In this document: piece after piece, positions 1 to 8,995 of the stretch
How positions within the stretch are numbered: position 1 is the first letter of the stretch
How the letters are laid out: each line of letters starts with the position of its first letter
DNA from: Korobacter sp036501185
GTDB lineage: Bacteria; Acidobacteriota; Terriglobia; Terriglobales; Acidobacteriaceae
Reading direction: 5' to 3'
DNA: 64,000 nt
NCBI GenBank assembly: GCA_036501185.1
Contig: DASYAU010000119.1
Coordinates: 62,001 to 126,000 of the forward strand
The notes under the pieces: generated by a model
Database searches by the model: none
Seen by the model: only the letters and a program-made list of their open reading frames with translations
Told to the model about the DNA's origin: nothing
Position numbers and translations under genes: made by a program

Positions 1-89
1 TTCACCGATTTCAGCGTAATCGTGAACGCAACCTGGTCGTTGTACTGGCCCTTCACCTGCGCAAAGCCAGTCATGGATCGTATGGCCAT
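1..89 (-). CDS. yicC: YicC family protein, 5' part only
   Basis: Only the first 29 codons are in the window; the gene runs off the left edge. The reading starts MAIRSMTGFAQVKG and continues to ITLKSV, which matches the conserved N-terminus of YicC proteins (MTGFA near the start, then KSVN). YicC is a conserved RNA-associated protein, shown in E. coli to act as or with an endoribonuclease in small-RNA turnover. I chose the ATG at 89 rather than the internal ATG at 74 because it gives the usual IRSMTGFA start. It lies 2 bp after the msbA stop, so the two genes are almost certainly cotranscribed. Confidence 0.8.
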   Translation of the reverse strand, partial: MAIRSMTGFAQVKGQYNDQVAFTITLKSV

Positions 90-91
90 AG

Positions 92-1975
92 TTAGGGTTG
101 GCGCGTGGATTGCGCAACGCGTACGCCGTTGCCGTTGGTCTCGCCGTTGCTCCCGTCAATATCTACGAATTGCAAATCATACAGCTTGCGATAGGTTCCC
201 AGGTGCGACATTAACTCGTCATGACTGCCCGAATCAACGATCGTGCCCTTCTCGATCACCATAATTCGATCCGCACGCCGAACCGTCGAAAGCCGATGCG
301 CGATCACAAACACGGTTCGCCCGGCCATTAGGTTCTGCAACGCCGATGCCACCAGCGACTCGCTCTCCGTGTCCAGCGCGGAAGTCGCTTCATCCAGGAT
401 CAGGATCGGCGCATTCTTCAAAATAGCTCGCGCAATCGCCAATCGCTGGCGTTCACCGCCGCTGAGCCTGACACCTCGCTCGCCGATGATCGTGTTATAC
501 CCCTCCGGCAAATTCATAATGAAGTCATGCGCCAGCGCCGCTTGCGACGCAGCTTCCACCTGTTCCTGCGAGACGTGCGGCTGCCCGTAAGCGATGTTGT
601 TCCTGACCGTATCATTGAACAGGATTGTCTCCTGGGTCACGATTCCGATCTGTTTCCGCAGCGAAGCTACGGTCGCGTCCCGAATATCCTGCCCATCAAT
701 CAACACCGCTCCAGTGCTCACGTCGAAGAACCGCGGCAGAAGATGCACCAGCGTCGTTTTCCCGGACCCGCTGGAACCAACGATGGCGAGCACTTCCCCG
801 CGATGGACATCGAAATCGATGTCGTGCAGAATTTCGCGCCGGTCCTCGGGGTTCTCTGACTCGTAAGCGAAGCTCACGTGGTCGAACCGGATGGCTCCCG
901 CGAACGGCTTCATCTCGCGAGCACCGGCCTTTTCTCGAACCTCGTCCTCGGACTGCATGAAGTCCACGATTCCGCTCGAAGCACCGATCGCCTGCTGGAA
1001 GTTGTTATAGAAGCCTGCGAACTTCCGCACCGGATCGTAAAGGCTGAACACCGCCGCGATGAACGTCATGAAGTGCGGCAGGTCCATGTACCCGGTCTTG
1101 ATCTCCTGGCGGCCAACTAATAGCAGAAGCGCAATCGCAATCGAGCCCAGAACATCCATCAGCGGAGAACTCACCGCAGCCGCGCTCACCGAGCGCAAGT
1201 TGGCCCGGAACAGCCGTTTGGCTGCGCTGCGGAAGCGCAGGATCTCCCAAAGTTCCATCCCAAACGCCTTCACGATGCGCACACCCGTGATGGTTTCGTG
1301 CAGGATGTTCTGGATCTCCGCCAGGCGATCCTGCCCCTTACGCGTCGTAGTCCGGACGCTACGGCCCACCTTGCGGCTCGATCCGATAATTACCGGAACG
1401 AAAATCAGCAGGATCCACGACAGCTTCCGCCCATAAATAATGACGACCGCAGCGGTGAAGAAGAACGTGAAGAACTGCTGCATCATTTCCGCCAGCACGC
1501 TCGACATCGCGAACTGCACCCGCTCGATGTCATTGACGATCGTCGATATGAGCGATCCCGTCGCGTGGCGTTGGAAGAACGCGGCCGATCTCCGCAGCAC
1601 CGCGTTGTACACGTCGTTGCGGAGATCGGTCACCATCCCGAACCCGCCGTAATTCACCAGGTACGTGCCGCAGTAGTCGCAAATGCCCTTAAGGATGGTG
1701 GACACCACCAGTGCAAAAGCAACCACCGTCCAGTCGTTGTGAAAGCTGTCGGGCACCACGTTTTGCAGGTGGAAGATGTAATGCGTTCCGGGGACCCGGA
1801 AGAGATCGATGTCCTGCTTGGAGATTGACGGGTTCAGCACCCGCTGGAAAACCGGCCCGATCAGCAGCAATCGGAAGGCTTGAAGCAATCCCACCAGCGC
1901 CAGCAGGATGACAGATACCCCTACCGGCAACCAGTACGGTCGAAGGTAGTGCAGCAGGGGTTTGATCTGGCGCAT
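92..1975 (-). CDS. msbA: MsbA-type lipid ABC transporter, fused permease and ATPase
   Basis: A 627-residue half-transporter with an N-terminal six-helix exporter domain (about residues 15-310) and a C-terminal nucleotide-binding domain (about 350-600). Walker A is GSSGSGKTTL, the signature is LSGGERQRLAIARA, Walker B is LILDEATSALD and the switch is IAHRLST. Length and layout fit MsbA, the inner-membrane homodimer that flips lipid A-core. Other lipid or drug exporters of the same subfamily cannot be excluded. It lies between rapZ and yicC on the same strand. No lipid A genes are in view, so the substrate is inferred from family resemblance. Confidence 0.78.
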   Translation of the reverse strand: MRQIKPLLHYLRPYWLPVGVSVILLALVGLLQAFRLLLIGPVFQRVLNPSISKQDIDLFRVPGTHYIFHLQNVVPDSFHNDWTVVAFALVVSTILKGICDYCGTYLVNYGGFGMVTDLRNDVYNAVLRRSAAFFQRHATGSLISTIVNDIERVQFAMSSVLAEMMQQFFTFFFTAAVVIIYGRKLSWILLIFVPVIIGSSRKVGRSVRTTTRKGQDRLAEIQNILHETITGVRIVKAFGMELWEILRFRSAAKRLFRANLRSVSAAAVSSPLMDVLGSIAIALLLLVGRQEIKTGYMDLPHFMTFIAAVFSLYDPVRKFAGFYNNFQQAIGASSGIVDFMQSEDEVREKAGAREMKPFAGAIRFDHVSFAYESENPEDRREILHDIDFDVHRGEVLAIVGSSGSGKTTLVHLLPRFFDVSTGAVLIDGQDIRDATVASLRKQIGIVTQETILFNDTVRNNIAYGQPHVSQEQVEAASQAALAHDFIMNLPEGYNTIIGERGVRLSGGERQRLAIARAILKNAPILILDEATSALDTESESLVASALQNLMAGRTVFVIAHRLSTVRRADRIMVIEKGTIVDSGSHDELMSHLGTYRKLYDLQFVDIDGSNGETNGNGVRVAQSTRQP

Positions 1976-2062
1976 GAACCGCGTCCTTAGAAATTGGGAG
2001 AAATGCTGTCTTTATTCTAAAGGAGCCTTGTCACGATGTCGCCCGGAACAGCAGCGAATCTG

Positions 2063-2983
2063 CTACTTCGGTGAGTCCCGATGCACCACTTTCACGTTAT
2101 ATCCGGCCTTCCCCAGACGTTTCTTTACATCTTCCGCAATCATCACCGAACGATGTTGCCCGCCCGTGCAGCCGAACGCAATCGTGAGATAACTCTTGCC
2201 CTCGCGGATGTAATGCGGCAAAAGATAGATCAACAAATCGGAGATCCGATTGATGAATTCCTGGGTCTGCGGGAACGATCGGATGTACTGCGCCACCTTC
2301 GGATGCCGCCCAGTGAACGGGCGGAATTCGGGAACGAAATGCGGGTTGGGCAGAAATCGAACATCAAATACCAGGTCCGCATCCTCGGGAACGCCCTTGC
2401 GAAAGCCGAAACTCACGCACGAAACCAGGATTTTCTTGTGGTCCTTGCTGCGCGCATGTCCGAAGCGCTCGAAGATCAGACCGCGCAATTCGTGCACGTT
2501 GAACTTCGACGTGTCGATCGTCATATCGGCAACTTTGCGGATTGCCGATAATCGGCGTCGTTCCGATTCCAGCGACGATTTCACCGGCTTCGAAGTTCCA
2601 AGTGGATGCGGTCGCCGCGTTTCACTGTAACGCCGCAGCAGCACCTCATCATCGGCTTCCAGGTACACCACCGTCGACTTGACGATCCCGCGAACCGAGC
2701 GCAGTGTCGCCGGCAAGCGCTCCAGTCCCTCTCCTTCGCGGATATCGAGAACCAAAGCGGCACGGTTGATCTCCGGAGAATCGGCCACCAGTTCCGCGAA
2801 TTGCGGCACCAGCTCCACCGGCAGATTGTCGACGCAGTAGTAACCGAGGTCCTCGAACGCTTTGAGAACAGATGCCTTTCCCGACCCGCTCATCCCCGTG
2901 ATAATTACTAAGTCCGAGGGGCGGTTTTTTGCGCTAGCATCGCCGGCGTGGGCGACCTTCTTCTTCAGGAGACGACGCGGCAT
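2063..2983 (-). CDS. rapZ: RNase adapter / nucleotide-binding protein RapZ
   Basis: A 306-residue protein with an N-terminal P-loop (ITGMSGSGKASVLKAFEDLG, about residues 28-47) followed by YYCVDNLP, and a C-terminal domain with FGCTGGQHRSV (about residue 270). Both blocks are diagnostic of the RapZ/YvcJ family. RapZ binds nucleotides; in E. coli it also senses glucosamine-6-phosphate and directs RNase E to a small RNA. A lysine-rich stretch of about 20 residues precedes the P-loop. It is 87 bp upstream of msbA on the same strand. In many bacteria rapZ sits with PTS or HPr kinase genes; here it does not. Confidence 0.92.
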   Translation of the reverse strand: MPRRLLKKKVAHAGDASAKNRPSDLVIITGMSGSGKASVLKAFEDLGYYCVDNLPVELVPQFAELVADSPEINRAALVLDIREGEGLERLPATLRSVRGIVKSTVVYLEADDEVLLRRYSETRRPHPLGTSKPVKSSLESERRRLSAIRKVADMTIDTSKFNVHELRGLIFERFGHARSKDHKKILVSCVSFGFRKGVPEDADLVFDVRFLPNPHFVPEFRPFTGRHPKVAQYIRSFPQTQEFINRISDLLIYLLPHYIREGKSYLTIAFGCTGGQHRSVMIAEDVKKRLGKAGYNVKVVHRDSPK

Positions 2984-3088
2984 CGTGCCGACATCCTACC
3001 GCAGTCCGGCGCGAGTAGCGACTACAACATCAAGTTCGAGGGAATTCTAGGGCTTCAGCGAAGCACTTCCGCGGTACCGCTTGCTCAA

Positions 3089-4657
3089 TTACGCAAACCG
3101 TTCGACCACGCAACCGGCGGCATCCTGGGCGCAAATCACAACGTTGCGCCCGCGCTGCTTACCTGCATAAAGCGCCGCATCAGAACGACGCAACAGCGCT
3201 TCTGATGTCTCGCCCGGGTCGGAAATCGCCAGCCCAATCGTCGCCGTAATGTTCATCGCGTTCCCGTCGAAGGTGACAGTTTCGGACTCCATGCGCTGGC
3301 GAATACGCTCGGCGATGTCGCGTGCCAGCTCTTCTTCGCAATCTGAGATGACAATCAGGAACTCTTCCCCGCCGTACCGCCCCACGTAATCATGGGAGCG
3401 CACGCATTGCTCCATGCAAGTGGCCGCAAAAGCGATCGCGGTGTCGCCGGCGTGATGGCCGTAATTGTCATTGACCGATTTGAAGTGGTCGAGGTCGAGC
3501 AGCAACGCGGCGACCCGTCCATTTTCGCGCTCGGCCCGGTTCAGTTCACGCTCCAGGCTCAGGATCACGGTGCTGCGGTTCAGCAACCCGGTCATCGAAT
3601 CGTGGGTCGCTTTCAGCTCGAGTTGCTCCCGCAATTTCGATAATTCCGATACCGTGCTCTCCGAATTCTCCAGCGATTCCGAAAGCCTTCCGGCAAGCAC
3701 GTACTGTTTCGCAAAGAGCAGCAGCGCGAGCACGATGATCGCCACCAATCCCGCCACTGACCGCAGCTCCCGAACGCCAGCCGGAACATGCGAAAACTGG
3801 TTCCAAATCAGCAGCCCCGGAACCGAGAGCAGCGCCAGCACGGTGAGAACGCCTGCTCTGCCATCGCTGCGGCTCAGAACTTCCACGCTTTTCGGCGATT
3901 CTTGCGGCTCAAAATCGGCAGCCACGAATGCAATCCATGCCACCGGCAGTATGAAGAACAGGTCGTACAGGCTTCCCGTGTAGTAGTGGTTCTGATCGAT
4001 CAGATGATCTAGGAACAGCGTGCCGCCGGCGTAAACGCCCGACCCGGCGAGCAATCGCACATACAGTTTCCGCCAAGGTCCCGCCGCATGGAACGCCCAT
4101 ACTCCCAACAGCCCGATGAACACGAGGTCTTCAATCGTATAAAGGCTGTTGAATGCGTTGTTGTACAGCTGCGGTTCCGCATGCACGTACTGCCACGGCA
4201 CCACCAGATACGTATAAAGGAAGATCCACCAAGTGAAGATCATTCCCGTGGAGAGGGCGGTCAGTGGCGGAATTCCGCTGTGCTTATGCGGCATCACGAT
4301 CAACGCCGCGATCATCGGCGCCAGGTGAAGGAACAGGAGTAGCCCGCCAAATCCAGGAACGGGTGGCGGCGCCTGCTTCCACAACTCGTAGTAGGACCAC
4401 ACCGCCTGCGACGATACCCAAAACACGGCGCCAAACGTCATCAGGAACCAGAACCATCGTCCACGTTCTTCGGAAACAATGGTATTCGCCGCGAAAGCAG
4501 CTACCAGCGTCGTCGCCAGCGCAAGCTGCGCGACGTCACCGAAGAAGGTCAGGCGGAAGGACGGATGCGCCAGGGCGGCTACCACGGTATAAACCGCAGC
4601 AATCAGCCAAGGCAATCCCGACAGCATTCCCTTTATGTATGGATGGTCTGCTCTCAC
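3089..4657 (-). CDS. Membrane-bound diguanylate cyclase (GGDEF)
   Basis: A 522-residue protein. Residues 1 to about 310 are a multi-pass membrane region with roughly nine or ten hydrophobic helices and no recognised named sensor domain. A short linker that may be coiled coil (SESLENSESTVSELSKL) leads to a C-terminal GGDEF domain (about 350-510). The active-site loop reads GRYGGEEF, so catalysis of c-di-GMP synthesis is expected. RSHD sits five residues upstream and matches the RxxD inhibitory I-site, suggesting product feedback. Transcription diverges from the hybrid kinase at 4924 across a 266-bp gap. The signal sensed is unknown. Confidence 0.9.
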   Translation of the reverse strand: MRADHPYIKGMLSGLPWLIAAVYTVVAALAHPSFRLTFFGDVAQLALATTLVAAFAANTIVSEERGRWFWFLMTFGAVFWVSSQAVWSYYELWKQAPPPVPGFGGLLLFLHLAPMIAALIVMPHKHSGIPPLTALSTGMIFTWWIFLYTYLVVPWQYVHAEPQLYNNAFNSLYTIEDLVFIGLLGVWAFHAAGPWRKLYVRLLAGSGVYAGGTLFLDHLIDQNHYYTGSLYDLFFILPVAWIAFVAADFEPQESPKSVEVLSRSDGRAGVLTVLALLSVPGLLIWNQFSHVPAGVRELRSVAGLVAIIVLALLLFAKQYVLAGRLSESLENSESTVSELSKLREQLELKATHDSMTGLLNRSTVILSLERELNRAERENGRVAALLLDLDHFKSVNDNYGHHAGDTAIAFAATCMEQCVRSHDYVGRYGGEEFLIVISDCEEELARDIAERIRQRMESETVTFDGNAMNITATIGLAISDPGETSEALLRRSDAALYAGKQRGRNVVICAQDAAGCVVERFA

Positions 4658-4923
4658 ACAGTCTTCCTGCGAAGGCCGGTCCGAGGGTTCATGGGCGCCA
4701 ATATCGTATGCCGAACCCGCACGTAACTGGTTGTTACGAAAGAGTGTAACTGCGTGACGACAGACCAGTAACAGGACCCTAAGTACCGTAAAACAAAGGA
4801 AGACTCCGCCCTGTTGCCTCCCTGGTGACAGCCGTGAATTACTTCTTCGCCGACCCCGGTTCCGACTGCTTTCGCTAAGTCTCTGCGCACCTCTCTCCCG
4901 CCACAGGAGCTAACAATTGCGCC

Positions 4924-7158
4924 GTGTTTGCCGATAGTGCCCTTATGAGCAGTTCGCTCAGAACGTCAAGTGTTCCAACCGATCTGAACGCATTCGCGGT
5001 AAGAGCGGAGCACTTGCCGACTCCGCGCTTGCGCGGAACCATCGTGCTCTTCTTAATCACTGTCAATATCGCGCTGCTCGGTATAGCCGCTGCCGTCTGT
5101 TTGTGGTCACCGCACGGAGCGCGCGTTCATCGCTTCGGGTTCGTCGCGGCGCTCACCGCACTTTTGCTGAGCTTTCTCGCCGAACGCGCTCATATCAAGA
5201 ACGTTGCTGAACAGACGCGAGTTTGCGAAAGCCTGCTGCAGAGTGAATCGCGCTTCCGTGCGCTTATCGAAGACGCGCCGGTAGCCGTAGCGATTGCCCG
5301 CGGCACTGAATTTATCTACGTAAATCCCAAGTTCGTGACTTTATTTGGCTACGACAATGCCGAAGAAATCATCGGCCAGCCGGTTATCTCTTGTTCCGCG
5401 CCGGAAAGCCGCTTGGAAGTGGAAGAGCGCATTCGCATTCGCGCCACGGGAGCGCTGTTGCAACCGTCTCATTGGGAAGGCGGGCTGCTCCGCAAGGGCG
5501 GCAGCGCCTTCGTAGGGCGGATCGATGTCGCTTGCGTTCGCCTGCCCGACGGAATCGCTACCATGGGCTTCGTCACCGATATAACCCGGAGGAAACGCGC
5601 CGAAGAGGCCCTCCGAAAGGCGGAAACCGAATATCGCACCATCTTCGAACAAGCCGTGGAAGGCATCTTCCAAACCACTCCTGCAGGCCGTCCTGTCGGT
5701 GCAAATCCTGCCATGGCCAAGATTCTCGGTTATGACTCACCCGACGAAATGCTTTGCCGGGTCATCGATTCCGGCTCGCAAGTGTGGGGCGATCCTAAGG
5801 AGCGGGCTGCCTACGTCGCCCAGCTTGAGCGTGATGGCATGGTCCGCGGCTATGAGACACAGCACCTGCGTAAGGACGGCTCCAGAATCTGGGTGTCTCT
5901 CAATGGCCGCGTTGCACGCGATGAACAGGGCGAGATCCTTTACTTCGAAGGCTTTCTCGAAGATATTACCCGTCGCAAGCAGCTCGAACAGCAATTCCTG
6001 CACGCCCAGAAAATGGAAGCGGTAGGCCAGCTCGCCGGCGGCGTCGCCCATGACTTCAACAATCTCCTGGGCATTATCACAGGGTACGCTGACCTGCTGG
6101 CCGAAGATTCTGCGCTTCCGCAACGTGCTCGTCAGCGGATTGCACAAATCTCCAAAGCCGCGGAAGAAGCTGTCGCCGTCACCCGGCAATTGCTCGCCTT
6201 CAGCCGTCGCCAGGTCCTGCAGACCATCGCTCTCGACCTGAACGTCACCGTGCGCGAAACCGTCAAGATGCTTGGACGGGTTCTCGGCGAAGATATCGCC
6301 CTGACCGTCTCTCTGGCGGAAGAACTTGGCACCATCCAGGCGGATCCAACCGGGATCGACCAGATCATCCTCAACCTCGCAATTAACGCCCGCGATGCCA
6401 TGCCCGACGGAGGAACTCTCACCATCGAAACTGCGAACGTTTTCCTCGACGAAAGCAATCTGGCGAAAGACGTTCGGATCACGCCGGGAGAATATGCCAT
6501 GTTGGCGGTCAGCGATACTGGCACCGGCATCGACGCGGAGACGCAGAAGCGTATCTTCGAGCCCTTCTTCACCACCAAGGGACTGGGCCGCGGCACTGGC
6601 CTCGGTCTATCTACTGTCTACGGTATTGTGCGGCAGACCGGCGCGCACATCCGGGTTTACAGCGAGGTCGATGTCGGTACCGCGTTCAAGATCTATTTCC
6701 ATCGCGTTGCGGAATCAGCGAACATCCCTTCCAAACAAGACCGCGAAATCCTGCAAGGCGGCTCGGAAACCATTTTGCTCGTTGAGGACGATTCCACCCT
6801 GCGAAAATTGAATTTGGAGCTGCTCACGGGGCTCGGATATAACGTTCTGCCGGCGGCGAACGCATCCGAGGCTCTCAATATCGTCCATCGTTACTATGGG
6901 CCGCTCGACCTCCTGCTCACGGACATCGTGATGCCTGGCATGAACGGCAAGCAGCTGGCCGACGAATTGATCGCCATTCAACCATCCATCCGTGTGCTGT
7001 TCGTCTCCGGATACTCTGAAAATATCCTGCGCGATCGGAGCCTTCAGCCAGGTTCTGACTTCCTCCAGAAGCCTTTCGCAAAAGGCGTACTGGCGAAGAA
7101 AATTCGCGAATTACTTATTCCCCAGGTTCAAAACGGTAACCCACCCACGGCTCGGTAG
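4924..7158 (+). CDS. PAS-PAS hybrid histidine kinase with C-terminal receiver
   Basis: A 744-residue protein. Two hydrophobic segments (about 40-60 and 70-90) precede two PAS domains (about 110-225 and 235-355), a HisKA domain with H-box GGVAHDFNN (about residue 375), an HATPase domain with N-box NLAINARDA and G-box GRGTGLGLSTV, and a receiver (about 610-735) with LLLTDIVMPGMNG. The HDFNN H-box is typical of NtrB-like soluble-signal kinases. The long start is GTG at 4924 with AGGAG at 4905-4909, rather far away; ATG at 4945 is an alternative. The last 44 bp overlap the convergent response regulator gene at 7115. Confidence 0.88.
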   Translation: MFADSALMSSSLRTSSVPTDLNAFAVRAEHLPTPRLRGTIVLFLITVNIALLGIAAAVCLWSPHGARVHRFGFVAALTALLLSFLAERAHIKNVAEQTRVCESLLQSESRFRALIEDAPVAVAIARGTEFIYVNPKFVTLFGYDNAEEIIGQPVISCSAPESRLEVEERIRIRATGALLQPSHWEGGLLRKGGSAFVGRIDVACVRLPDGIATMGFVTDITRRKRAEEALRKAETEYRTIFEQAVEGIFQTTPAGRPVGANPAMAKILGYDSPDEMLCRVIDSGSQVWGDPKERAAYVAQLERDGMVRGYETQHLRKDGSRIWVSLNGRVARDEQGEILYFEGFLEDITRRKQLEQQFLHAQKMEAVGQLAGGVAHDFNNLLGIITGYADLLAEDSALPQRARQRIAQISKAAEEAVAVTRQLLAFSRRQVLQTIALDLNVTVRETVKMLGRVLGEDIALTVSLAEELGTIQADPTGIDQIILNLAINARDAMPDGGTLTIETANVFLDESNLAKDVRITPGEYAMLAVSDTGTGIDAETQKRIFEPFFTTKGLGRGTGLGLSTVYGIVRQTGAHIRVYSEVDVGTAFKIYFHRVAESANIPSKQDREILQGGSETILLVEDDSTLRKLNLELLTGLGYNVLPAANASEALNIVHRYYGPLDLLLTDIVMPGMNGKQLADELIAIQPSIRVLFVSGYSENILRDRSLQPGSDFLQKPFAKGVLAKKIRELLIPQVQNGNPPTAR

Positions 7159-7816
7159 TGATGTACTTCGGACCGCCTTCTACCTCGAACTTTTTTCGTA
7201 AGTGGTTCACGAACACGCGGAGGTATTCCGGTTGTTCGACGCTGTTTCCTCCCCAAACCGCCGCCAACAGAGCGCGATGCGTGATCACCTTGTTCGGATG
7301 CATGGCTAGGTACCGCAGCACCTCAAATTCCTTGGGAGTCAGCCTGACCTCGCGTTTCGAGACGAAGACCATCCGTGAATCAAGTTCGATGTGGAAATCG
7401 CCAACATCGATCGTGCTTGCGCCGGGCTCCTGTCCCGCAACAATTCCGCTGCGACGAATGCCCGCACGCACCCGTGCGAGCAGTTCATTCATGCTGAAAG
7501 GCTTCGTTACATAGTCATCCGCTCCCGCATCGAGCGCCTCAACTTTCACTTTCTCCTCGCCGCGAACCGAAAGCACAATAATGGGGACTGCCGATTTCGA
7601 GCGGATTCTCCGGCACAGTTCAAGTCCCGACATGTTGGGCATCGAAAGATCGGTGATCACCAGGTCCGGTGTCCACTCCCGCATCACCTCGAGCCCCTCA
7701 TCGCCATCACCGGCGGTTCGGACCGCGAACCCCTGGCCCGACAGTGTTGTACGAAGCACTCGCGTGATCTGGGCTTCGTCGTCCACCACCAGGATGTTGC
7801 GTTGCGCGTCGGCCAT
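7115..7816 (-). CDS. kdpE: KdpE-like OmpR-family response regulator
   Basis: A 233-residue protein with a receiver (residues about 8-120, phospho-acceptor in VITDLSMPNMSG, switch Lys in YVTKPFS) and a winged-helix DNA-binding domain (about 135-230, with LTPKEFEVLRYLA and EPWVGYRF). The closest family is KdpE, the regulator of potassium uptake. It begins 1 bp after the end of the KdpD N-terminal gene, so the two are cotranscribed. No kdpFABC transporter is in the window, so potassium control is inferred only from family and neighbour. Its 3' end overlaps the convergent hybrid kinase by 44 bp. Confidence 0.87.
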   Translation of the reverse strand: MADAQRNILVVDDEAQITRVLRTTLSGQGFAVRTAGDGDEGLEVMREWTPDLVITDLSMPNMSGLELCRRIRSKSAVPIIVLSVRGEEKVKVEALDAGADDYVTKPFSMNELLARVRAGIRRSGIVAGQEPGASTIDVGDFHIELDSRMVFVSKREVRLTPKEFEVLRYLAMHPNKVITHRALLAAVWGGNSVEQPEYLRVFVNHLRKKFEVEGGPKYITTEPWVGYRFEPGE

Positions 7817-7817
7817 G

Positions 7818-8939
7818 TCAACGCGCCTCCTGAGTCACGATGTGCACATCCACGGAAGGCGCATCGCGCAGGAAACGGTGAATCGCAGAAAGGTATAGAT
7901 ACTTCTTCCACCCCTTCACCGCCGAGCGTCCGAACACCACCTGGGTGATGTGCTTCTCGCGCACCACCCTCGCCACCTCCTCCGCAACATGCTTCCCTTC
8001 CGCGCGCACGATCTTCGCCCCCAGGTTATCCGCAAAACGGAGGTTTTCCTGCAGCGATCGCTTGTTTTCCGGGGAGGCATCGGCCCCAACATCGATGTAA
8101 ATCACGTACAGTTCCGCTTGAATACGGTGTGCCATCCGCGCGGCCCGCGCCATCAGGTACTGCGCCGCCGGATTCGAACTGATGCAGACCGCAATTCGCT
8201 CGGCGATCGGCGCCCGTTTCTCGATGTGCTCTTTCTCCAGGTACGTCTCGAGCGTCTGATCGACCACGTGGCTCACCTGCTGCAACGCAATCTCACGCAG
8301 CGCAATTAAATTTCCGGGTTTGAAGAAATTTGCCAACGCCCTTTCGGCGCGGTCCACGGGATAGATATCGCCGCGTTTCATGCGGTTTTGCAGCGCTTCG
8401 GGCGTGAGATCGCTCAGCACGATTTCATCCACTCGTTGCATCACCCAATCCGGAACCGTTTCCCGCACCACGACGCCCGTAATACGTCCCACAATCGGCG
8501 TGACGCTCTCGATGTGTTGGACATTGATAGTCGAGATCACATCGATGTTCGCATCCAACAGCTCGATGATGTCTTCATAGCGCTTGCGATGCTTACTGCC
8601 ATCCACATTCGTGTGGGCGAGTTCGTCGATCAGCGCAACCCGCGGCTTACGCGCCAGGATCGCATCGACATCCATCTCCTCGAAGATCGTCCCTTTATAT
8701 TCGAGGGATTTACGTGGCACTTTCTCAAGCCGGTCAGCGAGTTCCGCGGTTGCGGCCCGGCCATGCGTCTCCACCACGCCGATCACTACATCCTCGCCGC
8801 GGCTGTGGCGTCGAATCCCTTCACTCAACATGCTGTAAGTCTTGCCGACGCCAGGCGCGTAGCCAAGAAACACCTTGAACGATCCGCGCTGCTTCGACGG
8901 CGCGGTTTCCTCCAGCCACTGTTCAGGTGTCTTTTGCAT
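7818..8939 (-). CDS. kdpD: KdpD N-terminal sensor protein without a kinase domain
   Basis: About 373 residues corresponding only to the cytoplasmic N-terminal part of KdpD: the KdpD domain with P-loop GYAPGVGKTYSML, IDELAHTN and TINVQHIES, then a UspA-like domain (about 250-370). There is no DUF4118, GAF or kinase module. Those parts are encoded by the divergent gene starting near 8996. I chose ATG at 8939; an in-frame TTG at 8957 would add six residues. In the KdpD family this domain binds ATP and second messengers and controls the kinase. Here it may act in trans or as a stand-alone regulator. Confidence 0.87.
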   Translation of the reverse strand: MQKTPEQWLEETAPSKQRGSFKVFLGYAPGVGKTYSMLSEGIRRHSRGEDVVIGVVETHGRAATAELADRLEKVPRKSLEYKGTIFEEMDVDAILARKPRVALIDELAHTNVDGSKHRKRYEDIIELLDANIDVISTINVQHIESVTPIVGRITGVVVRETVPDWVMQRVDEIVLSDLTPEALQNRMKRGDIYPVDRAERALANFFKPGNLIALREIALQQVSHVVDQTLETYLEKEHIEKRAPIAERIAVCISSNPAAQYLMARAARMAHRIQAELYVIYIDVGADASPENKRSLQENLRFADNLGAKIVRAEGKHVAEEVARVVREKHITQVVFGRSAVKGWKKYLYLSAIHRFLRDAPSVDVHIVTQEAR

Positions 8940-8995
8940 TTGGCATATTGTCGTCAAATGCTTGGTTCTTGTCGAATCAGCTAGAATTCAGCGTT

